A stretch of DNA of 64,000 nucleotides from Notolepis coatsorum (GCA_963971535.1 OZ020592.1:58750324-58814323); one strand, 5' to 3'. Positions 21,239-33,462 are shown, counted from the stretch's first letter. Numbers and translations are program-made. The notes: generated by a model from the letters alone, not told the origin.

Positions 21239-24158
21239 TTAACTACGTGTGCACACAAAGTCCTTTAGGTGCCCTGGAGGGCCCCTCACTCTAGGTGGGT
21301 ATCGTCTCTCAGTCATTAAGCTCTGTGGCTGCCGCTGCTGTTGGTTTTGAGTCACTTTAGCGACATGTGTCTCCACTACATCTGTTTCACGGTTCACCCA
21401 TGGTGTCGTCTCAGGTAAGTCGGTTTCAGAATCTGGAGCCACCAGGGTTGGGGAGAGGTGAGACCTGTTTCTCCGTAGGGTACCTCCTCCGGGTGTCTCC
21501 ACAAGGTAAGACCTGGGTGTGCCTGCCATAGACACCACTGTGCCTCGCTCCTTAGTGTCTCTGATCCACACATGTTCACCCGGTTGGATAAGGGGCAACT
21601 GATGTGTTCTGTGTCTTCGATCGTAGTTCAGTCGCTGTTTTTGTCTGTAAACTTGTTCTGTCCTTCTTAGTTTCTCTGTGTCGGCACATCTTGGTTTTAG
21701 TTGGGACGGGATGACAGGAACAAGAGTTCTGATTTTTCTCCCCATCAGAAGCTCCGTGGGACTGAATCCGTTTGCGAGTGGGGCGTTGCGGTAGGCCATT
21801 AGAGCAAGGTAGGGATCACTTGACTTTTTGATCAGACTTTTTATAGTTCTCACTGCGCGCTCTGCCTCCCCATTGCTCTGTGGAAAGCGAGGACTGGATG
21901 TCACATGGCTGAAACACCAGTCCTGTGAGAACTTGCGGAAACACTCTGATGCATACTGTGGTCCATTGTCCGTGCGGACCTCCTCTGGGATCCCCGTGAC
22001 GAGCAAATATTAACTTGAAATGCTGGATCATTGCCTCTGATGTTGTGGATGTCAGTTTGGCGACTTCCACATATCTGGAATAATAGTCAACGATGACTAG
22101 GTAGTGTTGGTTGTTGTTTTGAAACAGATCTGCTCCGACAGTGGACCATGGTCTTGTTGGGAATTCTGTTGACATCATCGGTTCTCTTTTGTTCACCCTC
22201 TCACGTGCACATGTGTCACAGTTCTCTACCATCTTTTGCAATTCCTTGCTAAGGCCTGGCCACCATACTGACCTTTTAGCCCTCTCCCTACATTTTGTTA
22301 TCCCGAGATGTCCTTCGTGCAGCTTTTCCAGTATGTCAGCTCTGAGTGCTGCTGGGATGACTATTCTCTCCCCCTTTAGCATCAGTCCATTTTGCACCGT
22401 GAACTCTCCTGAGAGTGGCAGGTAGGGCTGAATCACGCGTTCTATGGAGAACTTATCTGGCCATCCTTCCACACAGTACCTCTTAAGCTGGCATACTATG
22501 GGGTCATTGTCTTGGTGTGTTTGGATCTCTCTGAGCCTTTTCTCTGTAGCGGGCAGGCTTGTCATGATGGAGTCGACATACAGGTTTATTTCTTCCTCTT
22601 GTAGCCCGTCTGCTGTGCTGCTTACAGGAGCTCTGGAGAGCACATCTGCTGTCGCAATGTTTTTGCCCGCCACATGTGATATGGTGTAGGAGAACCTCAT
22701 CAGTCTCATCCTAAGCCGTTGTATGCGTGGTGGAAGTTGGTCTAGGGTCTTCGAGCCTAGCAGAGGGACCAGAGGTTTGTGGTCTGTCTCAATGTGGAAG
22801 TCTTTCCCAATGAGGAATTCAGCAAACTTCTCACAGGCCCATGTGGAGGCCAGTGCCTCCTTTTCTATTTGAGCGTATCTCTGTTCGGTGTTGGTGAGGG
22901 CTCGCGAGGCATACGCCACCGGTTTCCATGCTTGTTCAGCTTGCCTCTGGAGAAGGACTGCACCCAGCCCATATGACGAGGCATCAGCGGAGACCAAGGT
23001 TTCTGCGTTTGGGTCGTACAGTGTCAATCCAGGGGGTGTAGTCAGTTGTTTTTTTATATTAACGAAGGCCTCCTGTTGTGGGGGCCCCCATGCCCACATG
23101 TTTGACCTCTTTAGCAGATCTCTGAGTGGAAGGGTCTTCTCCGCCAGGTGAGGCAGAAACTTTCCAAGATGATTTACCATCCCCAGAAATCCTCTCACTT
23201 CTCTGACGTTCCTCGGTTCCTTCATGGCTTTCACTGCGTACACTTTGTCTGGGTCTGCGCTCACCCCTGACCCCTCGATGACCTGTCCCAGGTACTTGAT
23301 TTTGCTCTTGGAGAACTCGCATTTTCCAGCATTGAGCGTGACCCCTGCCTCCTGGAGTCGTGTCAGTGCTGTGTGTAACCTCTCATCATGCTGTTGTTGT
23401 GTGGCTCCCCAGATGAGCACATCATCCATCTGACACACAACGCCTTCCAGACCCTCTAGGATTTGTGTCATGCGCTTCTGAAAGTGCTCTGGTGCAGACG
23501 ATATTCCAAAGCACATGCGGTTATACCGATACCGTCCAAATGGTGTCATGAAGGTGGTTAATAGCGATGACTCATTTGACAGTGGAATCTGCCAGAAGCC
23601 TGAGTTTGCATCCAGCTTAGAGAACACTCTGGCTCCAGCGAGCTGTCCCAGTGTGTGTTCAACTGAGGGAAGTGGATGCCTCTCCCTCTTGACAGATTTG
23701 TTCAGTTCAGTGAGGTCTGTGCATATTCTCACCTTTCCCGTAGCCTGCTTGGGAACCACCACCATTGGTGCACACCAGTCCGTTGGCTGTTCCACCTTTG
23801 AAATTACTCTCTGTTGCTCCATGTGTTTTAGTTCTTCCTTTACTTTTGGTAGGAGGGGGAGGGATATCCGCCTAGGAGTGGAGACAGAAAAGGGCTTAGC
23901 CCCTGGCCTTAATACAATATTGTATTCTCCCTGCATTTTCCCCAGACCATTGAAGAGCTTTGGGAATTCCTGTTTCACATCTTCTTTTGAGACTAAAGCT
24001 AGTGATGGCATCCAGCCTTGCCACCAAGTGCAGTGCTATGGCAGCTGACCGGCCTAGCAATGGTACGGCCAGTTCCTCCACAACGTAAACATCCTGTTTT
24101 GTGATCCTCTCACCTTTCTTGAGTGTGGCTGTGAATTTCCCCTTTACATTCAGTGGCC
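21239..24158 (-). pseudogene. Ty3/gypsy Pol: reverse transcriptase, RNase H, integrase
   Basis: Minus-strand pol, protein order running right to left. The RT has PTDWCAPMVVVPK, VRICTDLTELN, FSKLDANSGFWQIPL and MTPFGRYRYNRMCFGISSAP, with a catalytic QMDD box in place of the usual Y/FxDD. The RNase H has VSADASSYGLGAVLLQ and TDHKPLVPLLG. The integrase has an HHCC finger (HEGHLGITKCRERA, CDTCAR) and the core VRTDNGPQYASE and PQSNGEAERAVRTIKSLIK. An integrase frameshift near 22000 splits the frame into 24011-21816 and 22006-21239, so the copy is inactive. The C-terminal basic tail ends at TAG 21239. The protease is displaced to 25550-25745 by a DNA transposon. Confidence 0.93.
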
Positions 24159-24651
24159 TTCCTCTGTTTCATGTACGTGGTTCAACTAAGTCGATCAACA
24201 TGTCCATTATCCAGCTTCAGTTAACCCGATGTTCAAAGCCGGGATTTTCCTGTTTCACAAAGGAGGATTCAGTCTCGTTAACTCAAGCCAGACTTGAGAG
24301 TCAGGCTCAAGTCAGGCTAGATGCGCGCTCCCGTTTTAGGTGGAAAGCCAGCACGTATCGATGGCAGAGACCCTGATTCTCAACGGCATTGATTGATTAA
24401 TTGATTTAAGACTTTATTGACAGATTGCAATAGGCTCAATCGCCTCGCCGACAAGTTAAATGCGTTATCTATAGGCTAATTCTAAATCCCTCATTACCTC
24501 AATCAATCAGATTATATTTCTTTAAACTTGCCTGCTGGATTGAATAATCAAATGAGATCTTGCTAGCGAAAATAACTAGTTAACTGTTATACAGAATTAC
24601 GAGACGGCTTTCTTGCCCATTGATTGATGTATAGTCAATATTTAACTTATC

Positions 24652-24727
24652 TCCAATGTGGTCCAACGGGTTGTTCTTTTGACTTCCACACGGACGACCG
24701 GGGTTCAAGACCGGGGTCCTTCTTTTT
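24652..24727 (+). repeat. tRNA-like sequence (degenerate)
   Basis: Box A TGGTCCAACGG (24659-24669) and box B GGTTCAAGACC (24702-24712) fit RNA polymerase III consensus, and TTTTT follows at 24723. The acceptor and T stems do not pair well. A tRNA-derived SINE head or relic is more likely than a working tRNA gene. Confidence 0.45.
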
Positions 24728-24868
24728 GCAATATAGGAATAATTCAATTTGGTGCACGTTGAGAGCTATATAAAGAATGACATCCTCAATGCATGTAGAT
24801 TTATAATATTTTAACTTAAAACCAGGCTACTTTGGCGTATAATCATTAATATTATATTCAAAAAAATC

Positions 24869-24943
24869 ATATTGGACACACGGGGATTTGAACCCCGGTC
24901 AGTGGATTGGGAGGCTTGAGCACTACCGCTGGGCCACTGGGCC
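24869..24943 (-). repeat. tRNA-like sequence (degenerate, minus strand)
   Basis: Box A TGGCCCAGCGG and box B GGTTCAAATCC match consensus exactly. The T arm CGGGG/CCCCG pairs perfectly, but the acceptor and anticodon stems do not. It is a relic of a tRNA or SINE head inside the DNA transposon. Confidence 0.5.
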
Positions 24944-25549
24944 AGATGGGATAAATTCATTGTTTATACATTAATGAACGAGAGACCCGTGTTTAGAATA
25001 TCCTTTGTTTTGAATGAAGTTTATCTCTTTATCCTCATTCATTAATGTGACGTCAACGGCTCATTCAATTTCTCAAATCCGTCAAACAGCGCATCTCATC
25101 AGACATCTTAATCCCAGTTACAATTAAAATAACCACATCATGTGTACATCGCACGAGCGAGCGCCACCGTCGCCACGGTATATATAACGTGCATTATTTA
25201 GGACAAAGTGAATTTAATATCAGCATTTTGGGTCTATTTTACATTTCAAAAGCCCCCTCTGGAAGAATGGAGCACAAAAACGTAATTCAGAATGGTATAA
25301 TGCAGATCGTAGACTGTGGGAATAGTTTCAGGAAACGGGCTGTCACTTCTTTGCGGGGGCGTGGCGATAGTTCAGGCTAACTTGAACTTGAACTCTGCTT
25401 TCGACCAGGCTCAAACTTTTGGATATGTTGTCATGGTGATTTGGAAAATCCAGGTACATGAAATCGGAAAGTCAGGCTAACCCAGTTATCCAGCTAAAGT
25501 TATCCGGCTAACTCGGTTATCCCGGTACATGGAACGGGGCCCAGTGGCC

Positions 25550-25770
25550 CCTTTAAAGGCTTTGTTGATCTCCCCATTTTACTGAGCTGATCCTGACTAC
25601 ACATGGTCTCTGGCACTGCTGTTACATCCGCACCTGTGTCTATCTTCCACACAATGTTGCAGTGGTCCATTTTTACTTCCGTCATCCATGGACCTTCATC
25701 TGAATCGACAGTCAGTGAGCCAAGGAATGAAGCCTCTTCATCCACATCGTAGTCATCCCCCTCATAGTCA
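25550..25770 (-). pseudogene. Gypsy aspartic protease fragment
   Basis: The minus-strand frame contains WKIDTGADVTAVPE, the DTG-type active site of retropepsins, preceded by an acidic linker. It belongs to the same gypsy element as the pol at 21239-24158. It is cut on the C-terminal side by the 24159-25541 insertion and on the N-terminal side by repeat X at about 25771, so gag is missing. Confidence 0.85.
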
Positions 25771-26640
25771 CGTCACCACCACACACACATTACACACCTG
25801 TCCAGCTCATTATAATGCGATGGCCGTGCGCAAAATTAGATCAGATTCAAATGTACAGCACACCATATACTGCTATAGTGGAATATACTATTCATATACC
25901 ATAATGTATACCATCTTGTTGCGCGCTCCAGGCCGCACGCACACACAACACACTGCTGAATAATTCTGTTTTGCATCAATATATATATGTATACTGTGTA
26001 TATTGAGGCAAAACAGAATTATACAGTATTGAGGCAAAACAGACGACGCATACACGCCGTTATGTGTATGTGTGTCAGTGTGTGTGTGTGTGTGTGTGTC
26101 TGACAGCTTGAAGTTTATCATGATGATATGATGATAACGCATAACATAATAAAGTTTTCAATCAATCAATCAATCAAACGTCTCATAACTCCCTGGCTGT
26201 CACGTGGCTGGTGAGTGGTGACTGATAACTTTTCTGAGCCAATAGGCGCTTTGCGCGACCATAGCAAGTCGCTTCCCAGCCGGGAGCAGCCAGCTGAGAG
26301 GTACTGTGGAGCCTCGCTCTGAAGGCTGTGCGCGCCTCGTCTCGTCAGATTTTCAGAGCAAGTCGGACAACATTCTAAACGTCATGCAACGCGTTTGGTG
26401 AGGCCGTAGTAAAACCTGCGCAGATCTGCGTCCGCCTATCCCATCTCGAACACGCCTCATCTCAGCCGGCTGCTCCCGGCTGGTGAGCGACTTGCTACGG
26501 TCGCGCAAAGCGCCTATTGGCTCAGAAAAGTTGTCAGTCACCAGCCACGTGACAGCCAGGGAGTTATGAGACGTTTGATTGATTGATTGATTGAAAACTT
26601 TATTATGTTATGCGTTATCATCATATCATCATGATAAACT
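25771..26640 (+). repeat. Dispersed repeat X, copy 2, ending in a palindrome
   Basis: Uninterrupted counterpart of the repeat at 15905-20226. Its right part is a palindrome: arm 26103-26298 (tatcatgatgatatgatgat, aataaagttttcaatcaatc, aaacgtctcataactccctg, gaagtcgcttcccagccggg-type sequence) is mirrored by 26461-26640. It contains a (TG)n tract near 26080. No coding sequence. Confidence 0.85.
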
Positions 26641-26852
26641 AAAACCCAGTGCTCTATGATACACAGCGTGGATGGGCTTTCAGGTGGAGGGAGGTCACTC
26701 TCTGCCGCGTCCTCTCTGCCGCGTAACAACACACAGAGCGGCGCGGCGCGGATAAGGGCGTGTGCTAGGGCGGTCATGTGGCCGTGTGGCCAATCAGGGA
26801 AACGCTGAACGAAAAGCTGAACACAAGTAGGTTGCCTTTAATATTCACGCGT
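26641..26852. other. No gene; foldback-related flank
   Basis: It contains gtggccaatcagggaaacgc and cacaagtaggttgcctttaa, motifs also found at 35900-35950 and 34740-34760. It is therefore related to the telomere-like-repeat element family. Nothing codes. Confidence 0.5.
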
Positions 26853-27001
26853 CCCGCAGGCTGAGGTCCCGCAGGCTGAGGTCCCGCACGCTTCCATTCA
26901 TCCATTGGCTGATTTGGGTCACGTGACCGTCCCACCCAATGGCTGAATTGGAGTGTTGCACTACGGGCATTGGCTGATTTGGGTCACGTTGCACTGCGGG
27001 A

Positions 27002-27214
27002 TTGATTGATTGATTGATTGAAAACTTTATTAACAGATTGCAGAATGGGTACACGTGACCGCCACAAGCCCTGATTGATTGATTGAAAACTTTATTAACA
27101 GATTGTAGAATGGGTACAGTGACCGATTGATTGTTTGTTTGATTGATTGATTGATTGATTGATTGAAAACTTTATTAACAGATTGCAGAATGGGTAGTGA
27201 CCGTGACAGGCCCG

Positions 27215-27257
<43 letters not shown>

Positions 27258-27306
27258 AACTTTATTAACAGATTGCAGAATGGGTACAGTGACCGTGACA
27301 GGCCCG

Positions 27307-27341
<35 letters not shown>

Positions 27342-27536
27342 AACTTTATTAACAGATTGCAGAATGGGTACAGTGACGTCACAGGCCCAGATTGATTGAT
27401 TGATTGATTGATTGAAAACTTTATTAACAGATTGCAGAATGGGTACAGTGACCGTGACAGGCCCGGATTGATTGATTGATTGATTGAAAACTTTATTAAC
27501 AGATTGCAGAATGGGTACAGTGATGTCACAGGCCCG

Positions 27537-27583
<47 letters not shown>

Positions 27584-27605
27584 AACTTTATTAACAGATT
27601 GCAGA
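27002..27605 (-). repeat. Tandem LINE-tail array, reverse orientation
   Basis: Units of (ATTG)n, then aaaactttattaacagattg, then cagaatgggtacagtgaccg. Inverse of the arrays at 5104-5625 and 31793-32291. About eight units of differing ATTG length. Confidence 0.92.
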
Positions 27606-27611
27606 ATGGGT

Positions 27612-28149
27612 ATAGAGGTGTGATAGGTGTGATAGGTGTGAGAGGTGTGAGAGGTGTGATAGGTGTGATAGGTGTGATAGGTGTGATAGGTGTGAGAGGT
27701 GTGATAGGTGTGATAGGTGTGATAGGTGGGATCGGTGTGATAGGTGTGAGAGGTGGGATAGGTGTGAGAGGTGTGAGAGGTGTGATAGGTGTGATAGGTG
27801 GGATCGGTGTGATAGGTGTGAGAGGTGTGATAGGTGGGATCGGTGTGAGAGGTGTGATAGGTGTGAGAGGTGTGATAGGTGGGATAGGTGTGATCGGTGT
27901 GATAGGTGTGAGAGGTGTGAGAGGTGTGATAGGTGTGAGAGGTGTGAGAGGTGGGATCGGTGTGAGAGGTGTGATAGGTGTGATAGGTGTGATAGGTGTG
28001 AGAGGTGTGATAGGTGTGAGAGGTGTGATGGGTGTGAGAGGTGTGATAGGTGGGATCGGTGTGGGAGGTGTGATAGGTGGGATAGGTGTGATAGGTGTGA
28101 GAGGTGTGATAGGTGTGAGAGGTGTGATATGTGTGAGAGGTGTGATAGC
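27612..28149. repeat. 9-bp minisatellite, copy 2 left array
   Basis: Same GGTGTGATA/GGTGTGAGA unit as 12-663. It ends abruptly inside LINE ORF1 at the junction gtgatagctggtctgaca, whereas in copy 1 the LINE continues to 664. Confidence 0.95.
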
Positions 28150-28634
28150 TGGTCTGACATAAACTCCCTTATGACTGTTTCACAGTCCTTGCTCTCCTTC
28201 TCTGCTATCCCTGTAAAAACCAGATTGTCTTGCATAGACCTACACTGTACATCCAGAAGAGATTCCTTCAACTTCCTGTTGTCTATCTCAATTATGTCTA
28301 CTTTGTTTCCCATGTATTCCACCTTTCCTTTCAGCTCAGCATTATCCTTGACCAGCTCATCAATTTGTCTCTGACTGAACTCCAAGCTTTTTTTGAGGCT
28401 CTTAATTTCCTGCATCATCAAGTCCAACATATCTAGTTTATCAAGTCTCTTATTGATGGCCTGTAATGTTAGATTCATGTCAACCTCTCTTATTGTCAGC
28501 GCTTCCTCCAATGAAGCTTCCTCTGCATCTTCAATGTCAGAACGTGATCTTTTACTCAGTTTGGGCTTAATACAGTCTGTAATCTTCTGTGACTTTGTCT
28601 GAATGTTAAGTTTCACAGGCTTCTGTTGCGACAT
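28150..28634 (-). pseudogene. LINE ORF1 N-terminal half, cut by satellite
   Basis: Near-identical to 1178-1665. It has the basic N-terminus and coiled coil, then RRSMQDNLVF-type sequence (here CRSMQDNLVF) up to EFMSDQL. The open frame then runs on through the minisatellite as a Ser-His-Leu repeat, creating an artefactual 347-codon ORF. It is the second copy of the core of the composite element. Confidence 0.85.
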
Positions 28635-28769
28635 GTTGATATTGTCGTAATGTCTTTATGTCTGTCTATAAAATGCTCCAGCTGAAACAGCTGTTCAGAA
28701 GGATCCAATGTGCTATCCCTGTGCGGTATTTCAGTACAAGAAATGCCCCTCTACACAGTTAAACAGTTA

Positions 28770-29540
28770 AACTGGCCTGATGGTGTAGCCTGGGCCTGGC
28801 CTGATGGTGAAGCCTGGGCCTGGCCTGATGGCGGTAGCTGGGCTGGTGATGCCTGGGCCTGGCCTGATGGTGAAGCCTGGACCTGGCCTGATGGTGATAG
28901 CTGGGCTGGTGATGCCTGGGCCTGGCCTGATGGTGAAGCCTGGACCTGGCCTGATGGTGGTAGCTGGGCTGGTGATGCCTGGGCCTGGCCTGATGTTGAA
29001 GCCTGGGCCTGGCCTGATGGTGGTAGCTGGGCTGGTGATGTCTGGGCCTGGCCTGATGGTGATGCCTGGGCCTGGCCTGATGGTGAAGCCTGGACCTGGC
29101 CTGATGGTGGTAGCTGAGCTGGTGATGCCTGGGCCTGGCCTGATGTTGAAGCCTGGGCCTGGCCTGATGGTGGTAGCTGGGCTGGTGATGTCTGGGCCTG
29201 GCCTGATGGTGAAGCCTGGGCCTGGCCTGATGGTGAAGCCTGGGCCTGGCCTGATGGTGGTAGCTGGGCTGGTGATGTCTGGGCCTGGCCTGTGGTGAAG
29301 CCTGGGCCTGGCCTGATGGTGTTAGCTGGGCTGGTGATGCCTTGGCCTGGCCTGATGGTGTAGCCTGGGGCTGGCCTGGTGGCTGGTAGCTGGTAGGCTG
29401 GGGCTGGCCTGGTGGTGATGGCTGGTAGCAGCTAGGCTACTACTAGCCTGGTGGCCTGGTGCAGCCCGGTTGGCCTGAGCTGCTGCAGGGCCTGGCCTGG
29501 TGGTAGCTGGCTGCTGCTGGAGCCTGGGCCTGGCCTGGCC
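28770..29540. repeat. Expanded CTGG-rich minisatellite
   Basis: About ten higher-order units made of gcctgggcctggcctgatgg, tgaagcc, and tggtagctgggctggtgatg. Copy 1 (1790-2015) retains only the degenerate edge, so the array expanded or contracted after duplication. Trp/Pro/Gly-rich frames here (135 and 164 codons) are repeat artefacts. Confidence 0.92.
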
Positions 29541-30324
29541 TGGTGTTAGCTGGCTGCTCCTAGCAGGCTTGTTTGTTTATCCAAGCAGGTAATCCAAGCA
29601 GATTTCCAGACTAAATCCAGTCAGTATATCACTGAAGGCAATATCAAGCAAGCTTTAGCAAGAAAACCCATAAAAAGCTATAAAACACATTTAAAAGACA
29701 TTTAAAAGACATTTAAAATCTCATAAACGTTACACAGCTGTGAAGCACTTTGAGCTGCAATTCTTGTATGAAATGTGCTATACAAATATTTATTATTATT
29801 ATTGGGCTGGATATTGTGCTGGGTTGCTAAAAGCAGGTCCATGTATGAGAAACAAGATGAGCTACCCAGTGATGAACAACCTTTCTGAGAAAACTACCAT
29901 TATTATTAATTAATTGGGGGGTTGTGATGTCACACTGTAGATGGGGCTTCACAAATCTTTGAAGTCACCCGCACATTCTTATTTTATTTTATTGCACTTG
30001 TGTTTATTTTATTCTCAATTAAATGTTTCTTATGTTTGACCCCAGAGAGCAGCAGTTGGCTAAGCCACCAAATACTGGGGATCTAAATTACCAAACAAAC
30101 CACACAGTACATGTCATCGGTCATATGGCGCCCTAGTGCCAGTTTCATAATAAATATGGATCGCCATGAAATAAGGAATTAACATACATGACTATTATAT
30201 GCAAGTAGGCTATGTCTAAGCTATTTTACAATATTATACATGAACTGCTTGTTTTTTTTCATCTGTTTATTACTTGTTTTTTATTATTATTTATTTTCAA
30301 TTTATGTTCGAAATAAATAAACTC

Positions 30325-30865
30325 ATTCATTCAAGATAGAATAGAATAATTGTCATTGCACAGTATACAACGAAATTTCAGGGGAGCTCCCACAGACCGT
30401 AGTACAATATATACATACATGAACAACACATATAACACTGTACATAACAGAATATTTTAAATAAAGTGCATGATGAGTGGTAACAGTGATTATCAAGTCC
30501 AGGTAAGTGCATGGTGCACGTGAGGGGACAGTCAATGAGCGTTTACAGTAACAGTCTGACTGCTTGGGGGAAAAAGCTGTTCTTAAATCTTGAACTCTTG
30601 GCATGTATGGACCGGTATCTCCTCCCTGGGGGAAGGAGCTGAAAGAGGTGATGTGCTGGGTGAGACTGGTCCTTGATGATACACATGGAGCGGTGGAGGC
30701 AGCGGGAGGTGAAGACGGAGGTGATGTTTGGTAGAGGAGTCCCGACGATCCTGCCTGCCACCTTCACCACCCTCTGTAGAGCCTCTTGCTCTGCCTTTGT
30801 GCAGCTGGAGAACCACACAGACACACCGTAGGTCAGCACACTCTCTATAGTTACTGTCTGCTGTA
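30325..30865 (-). pseudogene. LINE RT C-terminus plus 3' UTR, second copy
   Basis: Duplicate of 2766-3291 with the same FQLLPPGRRYRS and KNSFFPQAVRLL motifs and a few substitutions. A short deletion upstream (tacaatact missing) joins it differently to the following LINE-tail hairpin. Confidence 0.8.
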
Positions 30866-31172
30866 GGCCTATAATACTTATGTAAATAAGTAAGGCAATT
30901 GAAATATATCTGCAGTACAGCTCAATACACACAATTGTTAAGGGGATGCAGACCAGAGAAAGACTTCCGTCTTGTTTACATCAGGGTCCCCCATTTTCAA
31001 TTCATCATAAATGTACAGTTCCCTCCCCCTTGTATATATTTACTGTATGTCACAAATGTAACAGTACTGCATGGTCTGCATCCCCTTAACAATTGTGTGT
31101 ATTGAGCTGTACTGCTTTCTGCAATCTGTTAATAAAGTTTTCAATCAATCAATCAATCCGGGCCTGTGACGG

Positions 31173-31792
31173 TCACCGATCCCACCTATCACACCTATCA
31201 CACCTATCACACCTCTCACACCTATCACACCTCTCACACCTATCACACCTCTCACACCTCTCACACCTATCACACATCTCACACCTCTCACACCTATCAC
31301 ACCTATCACACCTCTCACACCTCTCACACCTATCACACCTCTCACACTTCTCACACCTATCACACCTCTCACACCGATCCCACCTCTCACACCTATCACA
31401 CCTATCACACCTCTCACACCGATCCCACCTATCCCACCTATCACACATCTCACACCTATCACACCTCTCACACATATCACACCTCTCACACCTATCACAC
31501 CTCTCACACCTCTCACACCTATCACACCTATCACACCTATCCCACCTATCCCACCTCTCACACCGATCCCACCTATCACACCTATCACACCTCTCACACC
31601 TATCACACCTCTCACACCTCTCACACCTATCACACCTATCAAACCTATCACACCTATCACACCTATCACACCTCTCACACCAACCCCACCTATCACACCT
31701 ATCACACCTATCACACCTCTCACACCTCTCACACCTCTCACACCTATCACACCTCTCACACCTATCACACCTATCACACCTATCACACCTCT
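31173..31792. repeat. 9-bp minisatellite, copy 2 right array (inverted)
   Basis: TATCACACC/CTCACACC units, inverse of 27612-28149. Frames of 240 and 380 codons across it are artefacts. Confidence 0.95.
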
Positions 31793-31822
31793 ATACCCAT
31801 TCTGCAATCTGTTAATAAAGTT

Positions 31823-31861
<39 letters not shown>

Positions 31862-31909
31862 CGGGCCTGTGACGTCACTGTACCCATTCTGCAATCTGTT
31901 AATAAAGTT

Positions 31910-31944
<35 letters not shown>

Positions 31945-32291
31945 CGGGCCTGTGACATCACTGTACCCATTCTACAATCTGTTAATAAAGTTTTCAATCA
32001 ATCAATCAATCAATCCGGGCCTGTCACGGTCACTGTACCCATTCTGCAATCTGTTAATAAAGTTTTCAATCAATCAATCAATCAATCAATCCGGGCCTGT
32101 CACGGTCACTGTACCCATTCTGCAATCTGTTAATAAAGTTTTCAATCAATCAATCAAACAATCAATCAATCGGTCACTGTACCCATTCTACAATCTGTTA
32201 ATAACGTTTTCAATCAATCAGGGCCTGTGGCGGTCACGTGTACCCATTCTGCAATCTGTTAATAAAGTTTTCAATCAATCAATCAATCAAT
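31793..32291 (+). repeat. Tandem LINE-tail array, forward orientation
   Basis: Same unit and junctions as 5104-5625, including the shared variant with tctacaatctgttaataa. Right arm of the composite element. Confidence 0.92.
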
Positions 32292-32352
32292 CCCGCAGTG
32301 CAACGTGACCCAAATCAGCCAATGCCCGCAGTGCAACACTCCAATTCAGCCA

Positions 32353-33462
32353 TAGACCACCGCAACACTTCCGGGATTCTGAAATCGGGGAGGAGATTGC
32401 GGGGGGGTCAAATGAATGAATGTGGATGAGAGCCTTGACATTACAGTAAGTGATTGCAGATACGGCTGTGGGGGTGCTAGAGTCATGATCGAATAGACTT
32501 GTATGCGCCTGAGTCTCCTGAACACGGCGCGAGACATTCCTAATCGATCAGAACTAAATTGGCAGCGAAAAAGACAGTTTTTAAGCATCGATTTCCCCAT
32601 GCACATGCGCAGATTGGCCACGGAGTGTGACGCAACGCACATGCACCTGGGATGTTCCATTAGAGGGGCATTAGAGGGGGTGTTGTGTTGTGAGAATGAT
32701 AAGATAGAATTAAATATACAGTAAAAGGAATACAGTACAAATATACAGAAGTCTACAGTAAGTGTAATATTGCACAGTGTTGTGCATTTATAATCAGTAG
32801 CTTAGGCTACATAGTAGGCTAATAACAGCCTATTCTAGTCTAGCAGGTGCTGGTATAGACGTATAATATATGACATATATGACATATATGAAATGTTTTG
32901 CCTAGATATACGGTATATCTAGGCAAAAAATTTCATAGATGACTGAAAATCAACATTACTAGTCTATACCAGCACCTGCTAGACTAGAATAGGCTGTCAT
33001 TAGCCTACTATGTAGCCTAAGCTACTGATTATAAATGCACAACACTGTGCAATATTACACTTACTGTAGACTTCTGTATATTTGTACTGTATTGAATACA
33101 GTGTATTCCTTTTACTGTATATTTAATTCTATCTTATCATTCTCACAACACAACACCCCCTCTAATGCCCCTCTAATGGAACATTCCAGGTGGATGTGCG
33201 TTGCGTCACACTCCGTGGCCAATCTGCGCATGTGCATGGGGAAATCGATCTTTTTCGCTGCCAATTTAGTTCTGATCGATTAGGAATGTCTCGCGCCGTG
33301 TTCAGGAGACTCAGGCGCATACAAGTCTATTCGATCATGTCTCTAGCACCCCCACAGCCGTATCTGCAATCACTTAATGTCAAGGCTCTCATCCACATTC
33401 ATTCATTTGACCCCCGCAATCTCCTCCCCGATTTCAATGTAACGCGGAAGTGTAGTGGTCTA
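32353..33462. mobile_element. 1.1-kb palindromic element inserted in composite arm
   Basis: Begins TAGACCACCGCAACACTTCC and ends GTAGTGGTCTA. The two halves are inverted copies of about 550 bp (gacttgtatgcgcctgagtc, ctgccaatttagttctgatc, accagcacctgctagactag), meeting near 32910. The composite copy at 5781-5800 reads cagccattgggtgg without it, so the boundaries are exact to one or two bases. At most a 2-bp duplication (AT or TA) flanks it. No coding sequence. Confidence 0.9.

Larger units (their letters stand above)
24159..25541. mobile_element. DNA transposon inserted between gypsy protease and RT
   Basis: CAGTGGCC is present at 24151-24158 and at 25542-25549, an 8-bp target duplication. 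Imperfect inverted ends: left tttcatgtacgtggttcaac, right (inverted) ttccatgtaccgggataacc. Deleting the insert and one octamer joins the protease frame to the RT leader without a shift, confirming the boundaries. There is no transposase. It contains two tRNA-like stretches and part of a LINE tail (about 24395-24445). Superfamily unassigned; hAT is possible from the duplication length. Confidence 0.8.

Noticed and set aside
24869-24943. Functional tRNA gene
   Set aside because: Promoter boxes and T arm fit, but the acceptor and anticodon stems do not pair and no clear terminator follows.
31093-32308. Long + frames of Ser-His-Leu and Tyr-His-Thr repeats
   Set aside because: Same minisatellite and CAAT arrays read through; no gene support.
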